NCBI GenBank assembly: GCA_900769285.1
Contig: CAAGGB010000070.1
Location: 1 to 10,482 of the forward strand
Direction: 5' to 3'
Length of the DNA: 10,482 bases
Origin: Victivallales bacterium
GTDB lineage: Bacteria > Verrucomicrobiota > Lentisphaeria > Oligosphaerales > Oligosphaeraceae
The notes beneath the pieces are model-generated. The model worked only from the letters and a program-made list of their open reading frames with translations. It was not told the DNA's origin and made no database searches. A program made the position numbers and the translations under genes. Positions 1 through 6,841 of this stretch are shown here, piece by piece (position 1 is the first letter of the stretch; each line of letters begins with the position of its first letter).

Positions 1-67
1 AAAGGGTATCCGACAAAAAAGGGTACTTTAGGTTCAAACGTGCCCGTAAATCGTGGTTTTTACGAGG

Positions 68-759
68 TTATGGGATTCTACTGGTTCTGTATCGAAGTAG
101 GGTATTCCGGATATTCTGAATCATTGGCTGACTGATGTCACCTTCATCATCTATCCATTCTGGTGGCATCATGTTGATGATACTTTCCAGCTTCCATACA
201 ATGGTATCCATTGCCTGTGTCAATGTATGCTGATGAAAGCATTTGCCATCATAGAAGTTTCCGAAAATGTGCTCCTGGCGGAATTGCGCAAAGTTTTCAT
301 TACCGTCAAAAGCGTTATTATGGTCAATGATGTACAGTTTGCCCCTGGCGATGAGCATATTGGGGTTGCAGTGCCTCGGTCTGCGTTTCTGAGCCACCAG
401 TCAAAGAAAAGAATGCGTTGGCATAATTCCCTTTCGAACAGATTTGGAAAAGCGGAAGCGAGAGAAAAAATGGAGGCATTTGTTATTGCCCGTGAGGCAA
501 ATACTGGATTGGTGCCAATGTCCTTGCAAATGCTACTGGAGTTCCACAGGGCTTCATCAAGTCGGGAGGAATAGGAAGGCTGAGGAGTTCAGCAATGTTT
601 GCGGCAATAAACTCATGTATGACACTGGCTTTACCAGCATATTGCCCTTTTACATAGTATTTGTTCCCATCGGACCCATTCACAAAGAATGGGTCGTGTT
701 ATTCCCGCCTCCTCTGGAAGCTGCTTGATGATTCTCGTTATGGTGATTGTTTCCGCCAT
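68..759 (-). pseudogene. HipA-like kinase gene (HipA_2 type), broken by frameshifts
   Basis: Minus-strand gene whose pieces lie in different frames but join into one protein of about 230 residues with no stop codon in the joined reading. It starts at the ATG at 757-759, preceded by AGGG. The first part reads ITRIIKQLPEEAG..TRP. A shift near 700 leads to FFVNGSDGNKYYVKGQ, with the conserved lysine of the nucleotide-binding lobe, then IHEFIAANIAELLSLPIPP. A shift between about 495 and 550 leads to DIGTNPVFASRAITNAS and FFDWWLRNADR (catalytic Asp). A shift near 380 leads to HCNPNMLIARGKLYIIDHNNAF, with the NPN and IDH metal/phosphate motifs; it ends at TAA 68-70. These motifs match the HipA-like kinase family (serine/threonine kinase fold related to the persistence toxin HipA). 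One single-base gain and two single-base losses would explain the frames. Either the gene is decayed or this end is poorly assembled. Base composition is AT-richer than in its neighbours. No partner gene (antitoxin or DUF3037 type) is recognisable in bases 1-67. Confidence 0.72.
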
Positions 760-816
760 CAGCCCTTTTTTGGCCAATAAGCCCAATGTGCCCTATGAGT
801 GGCTATGAGCAGCTGG

Positions 817-2571
817 CTATTTGATTTCGGATTCCTTGATGTCCTCGGCGGGCGGGATGAAGAGCTGCTTCATGGCGAGCTCGCTGTTGAAGCGTTCGCG
901 GAGGATGATGGCGCGTGGGGACTTGAGGCTGTTGAGGATGGCTTGGAATTCCTCTGGAGTCTTGGGGAGGGCGGCGGGTCGTTCGAGGAGGAGGAGGGTT
1001 TCGGAGAGGGTGTTGAGGACGACCTGCTGCCAGGGTGCGATGTCGCGGCGGAGTTCGGTGCCCTTGATGAAGGTGCGGTAGTTGAAGTAGGCGCGCTTGG
1101 CCTCGATGAGGTAGTTGTCGCCGACGGTGTTCTGCTCGTCGCTGCCGAGGGAGTATTCGAGGAAGGCCTGGAAGAGGAGGGCTCGGACGATGGCGCTGGC
1201 GTCCTTGTTGGAGGGCGCGACGAGGGTGTCGGCGAGCTCCTTGCGGGCGAAGTCCTTGAGGTCGGCCTCGAATTTGGTGCCGTAGCGCTTGGAGCCGTCG
1301 GGGTTCTTGACCTCGTTGCCGAGGGCCATGAATCGTCTGGCCTCCTTGAGTCTGCCGTTGATGTAGAGCTGGGTGATGGCACGTGAGAGGAAGTTCATGT
1401 AGGCGCCGCCGATGGTCTCGACGCCGAACTGGTCGAGCGCCTCCCGGTAGGCGCTGTTGGCGGCCTCGGCGAGTTCGAGGTTGGGCTTGATCTCGATGTG
1501 CTGGATGTTCTCGTACATGAGGTCGTCGTCCTTGTTGGCGATGTAGACGAGCTTTCCGGAGACGAAGGCGTTCTGGAGAGACTGGAAGACCATTCGCTCG
1601 CACTGGAGCTGCTTGAATTTGGCGTCGTTGTCGCGGGAGCTGGTCCAGCGGTCCTTGCCGCGTTCGGCCCAGTAGATGGCGTGAGCCTCGGGGAGTCTCC
1701 AGTCGAATTCGCCGTGCTTGCGGTTGAGCCTCATGATCCAGATGGGATCGAGGCGGTACTTGCGGACGATCCAGCGTGTGCGGAGGCAGAGCTCGACCAT
1801 TTCGGCGATGCCGGCGTCGCGCATGTCCTGGCGGAGTTCGCGTGGCATGATGGCGGCGTGGATGCGGAAGGCGTCCTCGAGGGCGTCGAAGGACTCGACG
1901 GCGTGTTTGGCGAGGAGGGCGCTGTAGGTCTTGAATTTGGCTTCGCCTAGGGATGCCTTGAGCTTGGCCTCGTTGTCGGGGGCCTTGGCGATGAGCTCCC
2001 ACTGTCCGTAGTAGGGTCCGAAGAGTCGGATCATCTCCTTGGCGAATTCGTCCTTGTAGAATTTGTTGGCGTCGTCGAGATCCTGTCCCATCTTGTGCTG
2101 GTAGATCCATCCGAGCTGCTGGAAGAGGGCGGGGTCTGCGGGGTTGCGTTCGAGGGCCTCGTCGCGGATGAGCTCGATGCCTCTCTTGACCCAGCGCCAG
2201 CGGTCCTCGAAGCGGGTGAAGGTGACGGAGACGTTGTAGGCCATGTTCCAGGCGAGGAAGGCGGTGGAGGGTGTGTAGCGAGGCTGGAGCTTGACGATCC
2301 AGCTGGCGAGCTGGACCATCTCGAAGTAGTTGCCCTCCTCCTGCATCTTGGTGGAGCGGAGCCAGAGGTAGTCGGCGAGGAGTCCGCGGAAGCCGCCGAG
2401 GGCGACGGTGGTGAAGGCGAGCATGGGCGGTGCGTTCTCGAGCGGCTCGGTGTCGGTGAGCTCCTTCTCGTAGCGGATGGAGTTGAGCTGTGACTGGATG
2501 CCCGAGAGGCCGAGGCCCATCACGAAGAGGACGGCGATGGCCAGGAGAATGCTGCTGTACTTGTTTTTCAT
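817..2571 (-). CDS. Membrane-anchored helical-repeat (TPR-like) protein, PVC-type, function unknown
   Basis: 584 residues. The start ATG (2569-2571) overlaps the stop of the upstream permease as ATGA, so translation is probably coupled; stop TAG 817-819. Residues 7-25 form one hydrophobic segment after a short KNK-type positive N-terminus, with no clear cleavage site, so it is probably a signal anchor with the rest outside the cytoplasm. Residues 50-110 carry the most distinctive stretch: ALGGFRGLLADYLWLR, then QEEGNYFEMVQLASWIVKLQP, then AWNMAYN. From about 80 onward it looks like degenerate TPR-type helix pairs (for example 145-170 and 395-420), rich in aromatic residues. I recall similar proteins beside ABC-2 permeases in Verrucomicrobia and Lentisphaerae, hence the PVC suggestion. 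No catalytic motif is visible. Codons are strongly C-ending. A likely role is a periplasmic partner of the permease, but this is inference from position only. Confidence 0.85.
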   Translation of the reverse strand: MKNKYSSILLAIAVLFVMGLGLSGIQSQLNSIRYEKELTDTEPLENAPPMLAFTTVALGGFRGLLADYLWLRSTKMQEEGNYFEMVQLASWIVKLQPRYTPSTAFLAWNMAYNVSVTFTRFEDRWRWVKRGIELIRDEALERNPADPALFQQLGWIYQHKMGQDLDDANKFYKDEFAKEMIRLFGPYYGQWELIAKAPDNEAKLKASLGEAKFKTYSALLAKHAVESFDALEDAFRIHAAIMPRELRQDMRDAGIAEMVELCLRTRWIVRKYRLDPIWIMRLNRKHGEFDWRLPEAHAIYWAERGKDRWTSSRDNDAKFKQLQCERMVFQSLQNAFVSGKLVYIANKDDDLMYENIQHIEIKPNLELAEAANSAYREALDQFGVETIGGAYMNFLSRAITQLYINGRLKEARRFMALGNEVKNPDGSKRYGTKFEADLKDFARKELADTLVAPSNKDASAIVRALLFQAFLEYSLGSDEQNTVGDNYLIEAKRAYFNYRTFIKGTELRRDIAPWQQVVLNTLSETLLLLERPAALPKTPEEFQAILNSLKSPRAIILRERFNSELAMKQLFIPPAEDIKESEIK

Positions 2572-4115
2572 TTTCTGATCACCGATCCGAGTTCGCGTTT
2601 TTGGAAGATCCAGATGCCGAGCCCGAAGATGAGGACCCAGCGGACGAGGAGGACGGCGGTGCCGAGGGTGACGGCGACGGCCGGGGTGTCGAAGCTGCGC
2701 TCCATGGTGCGCATGACCTTGGCGATGCGGCGGTTGGTGACGAGGCGTCCGTTGGCGAGGCTGGCGGTGGCGTCGAAGTCGTCGACGGAGACGACGACGA
2801 CGTCGACGGCCCTGGCGAGGAGGTGGGCGCCGTGGTCGAGGGCGCTGTTGTACTTGTAGGAGCCGTCGTCGTTGAGGAGCGGCGCGTCGATGGCGGCCTG
2901 GACGGTGAGTCCGATGACGAGGTAGGAGACGGCGACGAAGGCGGCGACGGGTGTGGAGAAGGCGGCGGAGACGGCGCAGCCGAGCGCGGCGAGGAAGGCG
3001 ATTTGGAGGAGTGCCTGGACGATGGCCATGACGTAGTTGGCGGCGAAGGAGGCCTCGGCGACGAGGAGGAGCGGTCCGTCGGCCTGCTGGAGGATGGCGA
3101 TCTTGGCGCGGTCGGCCTTGTCCTGGTCCTCCTTTTCGCGCTGGAGTTTCTGTTCGGGCGTCTCGTTGTCGGGAGCCTGGCTTCTGAAGGTGGCGTCGAA
3201 GTTCTCGACCTGGTGGTTCATGTTGTAGAATCGGAGGGTGACGGTGCGGGTGGCGGGGTCGATGTACTTGCCGGCGATGTGCCACTCATGGAAGGAGCCG
3301 CCCTTGGCGGAGTGGAATTTCTGGTCGTCGCCCTTGCCTTCGGGGTAGAGTTCGACGAAGGGGTCGGCGGCGGGGGAGGTGGGGTCCTTGACCTTCCAGG
3401 TGAAGTACATCATCTGCTGGTCGGTGGAGGTGGTGGAGCCGGAGAAGAGGCGGAAGCGGAGGAAGATGTCGTCCTGCTGTGGGCGGAGGCCGGCGAAGGT
3501 CCACTCCTTGACGGCGCCGGCCCGTATTTCGCCGTCGCGGGCGACGAGCTGCCGTCTGATTTCGGCCTTGAGGGCGTCCTCGGGGAGGTTCTCGCCCTTT
3601 CGCTTCTCGTATTCGGCGCTGATCTGCGCGGTGTAGTCGCGGGGGGTGGGGGGGAAGGCGGTTCGACCGACGCGGACCTCGGCGTCGAGCTGCCGGAGTT
3701 CGCCCTTGGAGAAGCCGCCGAGTGAGACGCGGAGCTGGATGAGGGCGAAGATGACGGCGGCGGAGACGACGAGGATGGCGGCGTGCATGAGGAAGATGCC
3801 GGTCCACTTCCCGAGCCAGATGAGCGGCTTGGGGCAGGGCTTGGCGACGACGAGGTGGATGCTGTAGCGTTCGATTTCGGTGGAGAGCTGCGAGCAGGAG
3901 AGCCAGAGTGCGGTGGTGGAGATGAGGGCGACGACGACGCCGAGGGAGAAGGTGACGGAGATCTGGACGAGGGAGATGGCGGTGCCGTCGCCCTCGACGG
4001 TGAGGGGGAGGAGGACGACGGCGAGGAGGATGAGGACGGCGAGGACATGGAAGACCTTGGAGCGCAAAGCGGAGCGCATGGTCTGGAGGATGATGGCCAG
4101 ATAGGGTTTCAACAT
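2568..4115 (-). CDS. ABC-2 type transporter permease with large extracytoplasmic domain
   Basis: 515 residues, chosen to start at ATG 4113-4115 (MLKPYLAIILQTMRSALRSK), the usual short amphipathic N-terminus of ABC-2 permeases. Upstream codons in this frame show no family resemblance. Six hydrophobic segments are visible at about 21-39, 48-76, 106-128, 361-385, 388-408 and 479-504. Between the third and fourth lies a soluble domain of about 210 residues (130-340). It has a charged helical start, a beta-rich middle (FLRFRLFSG, MMYFTWKVKD, TVTLRFYNMN) and a charged helix QKLQREKEDQDKADRAK. The C-terminus FQKRELGSV resembles the usual charged tail of the family. It would form the membrane channel of an ABC exporter or remodelling complex. 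The ATP-binding subunit it needs is not adjacent: the gene upstream is divergent and encodes a ketosynthase. It is the first gene of a two-gene operon, followed with ATGA overlap by the helical-repeat protein. Only a weak Shine-Dalgarno (GCGAGG, about 10 nt upstream) is seen. Confidence 0.85.
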   Translation of the reverse strand: MLKPYLAIILQTMRSALRSKVFHVLAVLILLAVVLLPLTVEGDGTAISLVQISVTFSLGVVVALISTTALWLSCSQLSTEIERYSIHLVVAKPCPKPLIWLGKWTGIFLMHAAILVVSAAVIFALIQLRVSLGGFSKGELRQLDAEVRVGRTAFPPTPRDYTAQISAEYEKRKGENLPEDALKAEIRRQLVARDGEIRAGAVKEWTFAGLRPQQDDIFLRFRLFSGSTTSTDQQMMYFTWKVKDPTSPAADPFVELYPEGKGDDQKFHSAKGGSFHEWHIAGKYIDPATRTVTLRFYNMNHQVENFDATFRSQAPDNETPEQKLQREKEDQDKADRAKIAILQQADGPLLLVAEASFAANYVMAIVQALLQIAFLAALGCAVSAAFSTPVAAFVAVSYLVIGLTVQAAIDAPLLNDDGSYKYNSALDHGAHLLARAVDVVVVSVDDFDATASLANGRLVTNRRIAKVMRTMERSFDTPAVAVTLGTAVLLVRWVLIFGLGIWIFQKRELGSVIRK

Positions 4116-4205
4116 GGTGGTGCTGGTGCCTCGCGGTTGTCTGGGTATGGCTTTGGGGAGGGCGCGCGCCGGAGCGTCTGGTGCTGGCGTGAAGCGATTT
4201 GGGTT

Positions 4206-4234
4206 ATTATAGCGGATGACGGGGCTTTTTTCAA
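4206..4234 (-). promoter_or_regulatory. Near-consensus sigma70 promoter for the permease/TPR operon
   Basis: On the minus strand the sequence reads TTGAAA, a 17-base spacer, then TATAAT: five of six bases match the -35 consensus and six of six the -10, at the preferred spacing. Transcription would start near 4199 and give a leader of about 85 nt before the ATG at 4115. It is the best promoter match I found in the window, in an otherwise GC-rich spacer. Confidence 0.7.
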
Positions 4235-4290
4235 TCGTCGCCGGGCAAAAAGGTTCTTGGTGGTGCGTCAAAAATACGTGCCGCGCCTTC

Positions 4291-4319
4291 TCGCAATCGG
4301 TGGGGAGTGCGCTTATATT
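4291..4319 (+). promoter_or_regulatory. Possible promoter for the ketosynthase operon
   Basis: A plus-strand TATATT (4314-4319, five of six to the -10 consensus) lies in an AT-rich pocket. At 17-base spacing the -35 position is TCGCAA, only three of six matches. It would give a leader of about 85 nt containing the hairpin at 4369-4390. It is placed back to back with the minus-strand promoter at 4206-4234. The -35 is weak, so this is tentative. Confidence 0.35.
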
Positions 4320-4368
4320 ACGCCAGACAGGATGGTCTCCGCTCGGGAGGCCAATGCGAGCAACCAGC

Positions 4369-4390
4369 GGGCGGCCGTTTTGGGCCGCCC
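4369..4390 (+). other. Perfect 8-bp GC inverted repeat in the ketosynthase leader
   Basis: GGGCGGCC (4369-4376), loop GTTTTG, GGCCGCCC (4383-4390). All eight stem pairs are G-C. It ends 20 nt before the ATG at 4411, inside the presumed 5' untranslated leader. No T-run follows on either strand, so it is not a normal intrinsic terminator. It may affect message stability or translation, or be a protein site. Confidence 0.5.
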
Positions 4391-4410
4391 AAATCCCCCA
4401 GCGAGATTCC

Positions 4411-5673
4411 ATGGCATCGACAAGCAACTGCAGGCAGGACAGCGAGCGCATCGTCATCACCGGCGTCGGCCTGACCGCCCCGAACGGAAACACCCCTGCC
4501 GAGTTCCGGCGGGCGTTGCTGGAGGGCGTCTCCGGCGTCCGCGACTACAGCATCCGGTATGTGGGTGACACGTTCGCGGGGCTGTGCGACTACGACGCGC
4601 TGCGGCACCAGAAGAGGAAGGAGGTGCGTGTGGGGACGCGTGCGGGGTCGATAGCCATCTACTGTGCGCACGAGGCGCTGGCGGACGCGGGTCTGTCGGT
4701 GGGCGAGTCGCTGGAGCCGTCGCGGACGGGTGTGTTCATCGGCCTGACGGAGCACGGCAACGTGGAGACGGAGAACGAGATCTACGAGCTGGGCAAGTAT
4801 GAGTACCAGACGCGGTACTGGTCGCACTACCACAACCCGCGGACGGTGGCGAACAATCCGGCGGGCGAGGTGACGGTGAACCTGGGGCTGACGGGGCCGC
4901 ACTTCACGGTGGGCGCGGCGTGCGCGGCGGGGAACCTTGGGCTGGTGACGGGCGCGCAGCAGCTGCTGCTGGGCGAGGTGGACGTGGCGCTGTGCGGCGG
5001 CGTGTCGGAGAGTCCGCGGACGTTTGGGATATTCGCGGCGTTCGCGAGCCAGAACGCGCTGGCGCACGGCGGCGAGGCGTCGCGGGCGAGCCGTCCGTTT
5101 GACCGGAGCCGCAACGGGATTGTGATCAGCGAGGGCGGCGCGGTGTATGTGCTGGAGCGTCTGGACCGCGCGCACCGTCGCGGGGCGCGCATTCTGGGCG
5201 AGCTGGCTGGCTGGTGCTACAACTCGGACGGCACGGACTTCGTGCTGCCGAACTCGGAGCGTCAGGCGGAGTGCATGTCGGCGGCGCTGCGGCGGGCGGG
5301 CCTTCGTCCGGAGGACGTGGACATCGTGAACACGCACGCGACGGGGACGCCGGCGGGTGACGTGAAGGAGTGCGACGCGCTGCGGAGCGTGTTCGGCGGC
5401 GGCTGTCCGCACACCTACTTCAACAACACGAAGAGCTACATCGGGCACTGCATGGGCGCGGCGGCGGCGCTGGAGCTGGCGGGGAACCTGGCGGCGTTCG
5501 AGGACCGTGTGGTTCATCCGACGATCAACGTCGAGGAGCTGGATCCGGCCTGCGCGCTGCCGAACCTGGTGCTGAACGAGCCGCGCGAGGTGGCTGGCGT
5601 CGAGGTCATCCTGAACAACTCGTTCGGGATGGTCGGCATCAACTGCGTGCTGATCGTGAGGAAATTCCGCTAG
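4411..5673 (+). CDS. Beta-ketoacyl-ACP synthase (KAS I/II, FabF-like)
   Basis: 420 residues, the normal length for a KAS I/II condensing enzyme. These enzymes join an acyl group held on the active-site cysteine to malonyl-ACP with loss of CO2, in the cytoplasm. The start is ATG 4411, because the family N-terminus begins at RIVITGVGLTAPNG (13-26); a longer open frame upstream has no family similarity. The active-site triad is intact: Cys171 in VGAACAAGN, His309 in NTHATGTPAGD, His346 in TKSYIGHCMGAAAA, with the conserved Lys341. The ASRPFDRSRNGIVISEGGAVYVLE block (from 226) and the C-terminal NNSFGMVGIN are also typical. The variable part (110-150, rich in Tyr, Asn and Glu) differs from housekeeping FabF, and the next gene is a diverged ACP. 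This suggests a specialised pair rather than bulk fatty-acid synthesis. No malonyl transferase, ketoreductase or dehydratase is nearby. Codons are strongly G-ending. Confidence 0.93.
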   Translation: MASTSNCRQDSERIVITGVGLTAPNGNTPAEFRRALLEGVSGVRDYSIRYVGDTFAGLCDYDALRHQKRKEVRVGTRAGSIAIYCAHEALADAGLSVGESLEPSRTGVFIGLTEHGNVETENEIYELGKYEYQTRYWSHYHNPRTVANNPAGEVTVNLGLTGPHFTVGAACAAGNLGLVTGAQQLLLGEVDVALCGGVSESPRTFGIFAAFASQNALAHGGEASRASRPFDRSRNGIVISEGGAVYVLERLDRAHRRGARILGELAGWCYNSDGTDFVLPNSERQAECMSAALRRAGLRPEDVDIVNTHATGTPAGDVKECDALRSVFGGGCPHTYFNNTKSYIGHCMGAAAALELAGNLAAFEDRVVHPTINVEELDPACALPNLVLNEPREVAGVEVILNNSFGMVGINCVLIVRKFR

Positions 5674-5694
5674 GCGTGTGGGGGCGCGCCGGCG

Positions 5695-5716
5695 CCGCGG
5701 GGCGGCTGTCCCGCGG
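5695..5716 (+). other. Inverted repeat between ketosynthase and ACP genes
   Basis: CCGCGGG (5695-5701), 8-nt loop, CCCGCGG (5710-5716): a perfect 7-bp GC stem beginning 22 nt after the ketosynthase stop. No T-run follows. It could cause partial termination or set message stability so that the ACP is made at a different level from the ketosynthase. Confidence 0.4.
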
Positions 5717-5737
5717 AGGAAGGCCCCTTCATTCAGG
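5711..5737 (+). repeat. Short intergenic element, copy 1 (CCGCGGAGG..TTCATTCAGG)
   Basis: CCGCGGAGG at 5711-5719 and TTCATTCAGG at 5728-5737, with eight bases between. The same two blocks occur fused at 6795-6813. Both copies lie just before genes of the same plus-strand run. The following bases (5738-5775) are rich in CCACA and GA units that recall the array at 7991-8189 and lead into the ACP ribosome binding site. Confidence 0.45.
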
Positions 5738-5784
5738 ACCACAAGAAAGACCACAGACAGGGAAACCACAGGAGAAACCGAAGC

Positions 5785-6030
5785 ATGAGCCGTGAGGACA
5801 TTTTTGCCGCGCTGCTGGAGATTGTGAGCGAGATCGCGCCGGACGAGGACTGGAGCACGCTGGGGCGTGACGAGAGTCTGCGCGGCAAGCTGGAGTCGAT
5901 GGACTTCCTGGACGTGGTGATGGAGCTGCGCAAGCGCTATGGGGTTGAGGTTCCGGAGTCGGACTACGGCAAGCTGGGCACGCTGACGAGCTGCGTGGAC
6001 TACCTTGAGCCGAAGCTGAAGGACCGCTGA
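5785..6030 (+). CDS. Acyl carrier protein, diverged
   Basis: 81 residues, typical ACP size and acidity. The phosphopantetheine attachment site is probably Ser38 in KLESMDFLDVVMELRKRYGVEVP. Housekeeping ACPs have DSLD here, so the Asp and Leu flanking the serine are replaced by Glu and Met. The recognition helix and the following GVEVPESDYGKLGTL segment otherwise fit the fold. Start ATG 5785 is preceded by AGGAG (5770-5774) with a 10-nt spacer. It follows the ketosynthase by 111 nt and precedes thyX by 16 nt, so it probably serves as the acyl donor for the neighbouring ketosynthase. Attachment of the prosthetic group would need a phosphopantetheinyl transferase from elsewhere. Confidence 0.85.
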   Translation: MSREDIFAALLEIVSEIAPDEDWSTLGRDESLRGKLESMDFLDVVMELRKRYGVEVPESDYGKLGTLTSCVDYLEPKLKDR

Positions 6031-6034
6031 GGCT

Positions 6035-6040
6035 GGAGGT
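6035..6040 (+). promoter_or_regulatory. Strong ribosome binding site of thyX
   Basis: GGAGGT, six bases before ATG 6047, in a 16-nt gap after the ACP stop. It fixes the thyX start, is among the strongest Shine-Dalgarno matches in the run, and supports co-transcription with the ACP gene. Confidence 0.75.
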
Positions 6041-6046
6041 GCGGCG

Positions 6047-6739
6047 ATGACGAGCGAGGCAGGCAGCGTGAATGTTCCGCCGGAGCGGCATGTGCGTGTT
6101 CTGGGCGGCCAGGGCTGGATAGGCCTGGTGGACATGATGGGCTCGGAGACGAGCATCGTGAACGCGGCGCGGGTGTCCTTCGGGAAGCGGCGCGAGACGA
6201 TGGACGAGCGTGACGCGGCGCTGGTGCGTTATCTGGTGTCGCATCACCACACCAGTCCGCTGGAGCACGTGGTGTTCACGTTTCTGGTTCACTGTCCGCT
6301 GTTTGTCCGTTCGCAGTGGCACCGTCACCGGACGTGGAGCTACAACGAGATTTCGCGTCGGTACACGGAGGTGGACCTGGAGCTTTATGTGCCTCCGGCG
6401 CTGCGTGAGCAGTCGGAGAGCGACCGTCAGGCGTCGCGGGAGGCGGAGTCTCTGGACCAGTCGGCGTGCCTGGCGAAGATTCGTGCGTTCCACGAGCAGT
6501 CGCTGCGGCTGTACCAGGAGCTGCTGGACGCGGGCGTGTGCCGCGAGCAGGCGCGAGGGGTGCTGCCGCAGAATCTGATGACGACGTTCTGGGCGACGGT
6601 GGACCTGAACAACCTGCTGAAGTTTCTGGAGCTGCGCGACAGCCCGCACGCGCAGTGGGAGATTCGCGAGTATGCGTCGGCGATCAAGTCGCTGATACGG
6701 GACGACTTCCCGCACATTGCGGCCATCCAGGGCTGGTAG
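6047..6739 (+). CDS. thyX: Flavin-dependent thymidylate synthase ThyX
   Basis: 230 residues, the usual length. ThyX makes dTMP from dUMP using methylene-tetrahydrofolate and FAD/NADPH; it is a cytoplasmic homotetramer and replaces or supplements ThyA. The ThyX signature RHR-x7-S is intact at Arg93, His94, Arg95 and Ser103 (WHRHRTWSYNEISRRY). Other family blocks are the start ETSIVNAARVSFGK (34-47), HHHTSPLEH (66-74), and the dUMP-binding region QARGVLPQNLMTTFWATVDLNNLLKFLELR (168-197) followed by AQWEIREYA. No thyA is seen in the window. It lies 16 nt after the ACP gene and 102 nt before the NfeD-type gene. The neighbourhood has no folate genes, so its place in this run looks like convenience rather than pathway. 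Confidence 0.97.
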   Translation: MTSEAGSVNVPPERHVRVLGGQGWIGLVDMMGSETSIVNAARVSFGKRRETMDERDAALVRYLVSHHHTSPLEHVVFTFLVHCPLFVRSQWHRHRTWSYNEISRRYTEVDLELYVPPALREQSESDRQASREAESLDQSACLAKIRAFHEQSLRLYQELLDAGVCREQARGVLPQNLMTTFWATVDLNNLLKFLELRDSPHAQWEIREYASAIKSLIRDDFPHIAAIQGW

Positions 6740-6750
6740 TTGTCCTGTGT

Positions 6751-6778
6751 CGGAGCTCGGGGGGAGTGGGAAGCTCCG
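6751..6778 (+). other. Inverted repeat after thyX
   Basis: CGGAGCT (6751-6757), 14-nt G-rich loop, AGCTCCG (6772-6778): a perfect 7-bp stem beginning 12 nt after the thyX stop. The tail is GGTTTCC, not a real T-run. It is a possible weak terminator or processing site between thyX and the next gene. Confidence 0.3.
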
Positions 6779-6794
6779 GGTTTCCGCAGTCGCG

Positions 6795-6813
6795 CCGCGG
6801 AGGTTCATTCAGG
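6795..6813 (+). repeat. Short intergenic element, copy 2 (CCGCGGAGG-TTCATTCAGG)
   Basis: CCGCGGAGG (6795-6803) runs straight into TTCATTCAGG (6804-6813). Both blocks match copy 1 at 5711-5737 exactly, which has eight extra bases between them. It ends 10 nt before the first possible NfeD start (6824) and 28 nt before the preferred start (6842). Confidence 0.45.
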
Positions 6814-6841
6814 CAAGTGGGCAATGGGAGCGCAAGTGGCT

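Noticed and set aside
1..135. Plus-strand frame open at the left edge to the TGA at 133-135
   Set aside because: Overlaps the 3' end of the kinase gene antisense and shows no recognisable motif; too short to judge. I see nothing else in bases 1-67 beyond a loose AAAGGGTA direct repeat.
227..574. 115-codon plus-strand open frame in the left AT-rich part
   Set aside because: Antisense to the broken kinase gene, whose conserved motifs are clear on the minus strand.
803..2110. Arg/Gln/Pro-rich minus-strand open frame inside the TPR-like gene
   Set aside because: Out-of-frame shadow of the real gene at 817-2571, low complexity with no family resemblance.
2490..3725. 411-codon plus-strand open frame across the permease gene
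   Set aside because: Antisense shadow of the permease: composition is almost only Glu, Asp, Gly, Val and Leu, with no domain pattern. The minus-strand frame has membrane segments and a matching operon overlap.
4216..4410. Upstream extension of the ketosynthase from ATG 4216
   Set aside because: The added 65 residues have no family similarity and would overlap the back-to-back promoters and the leader hairpin; family homology begins just after ATG 4411.
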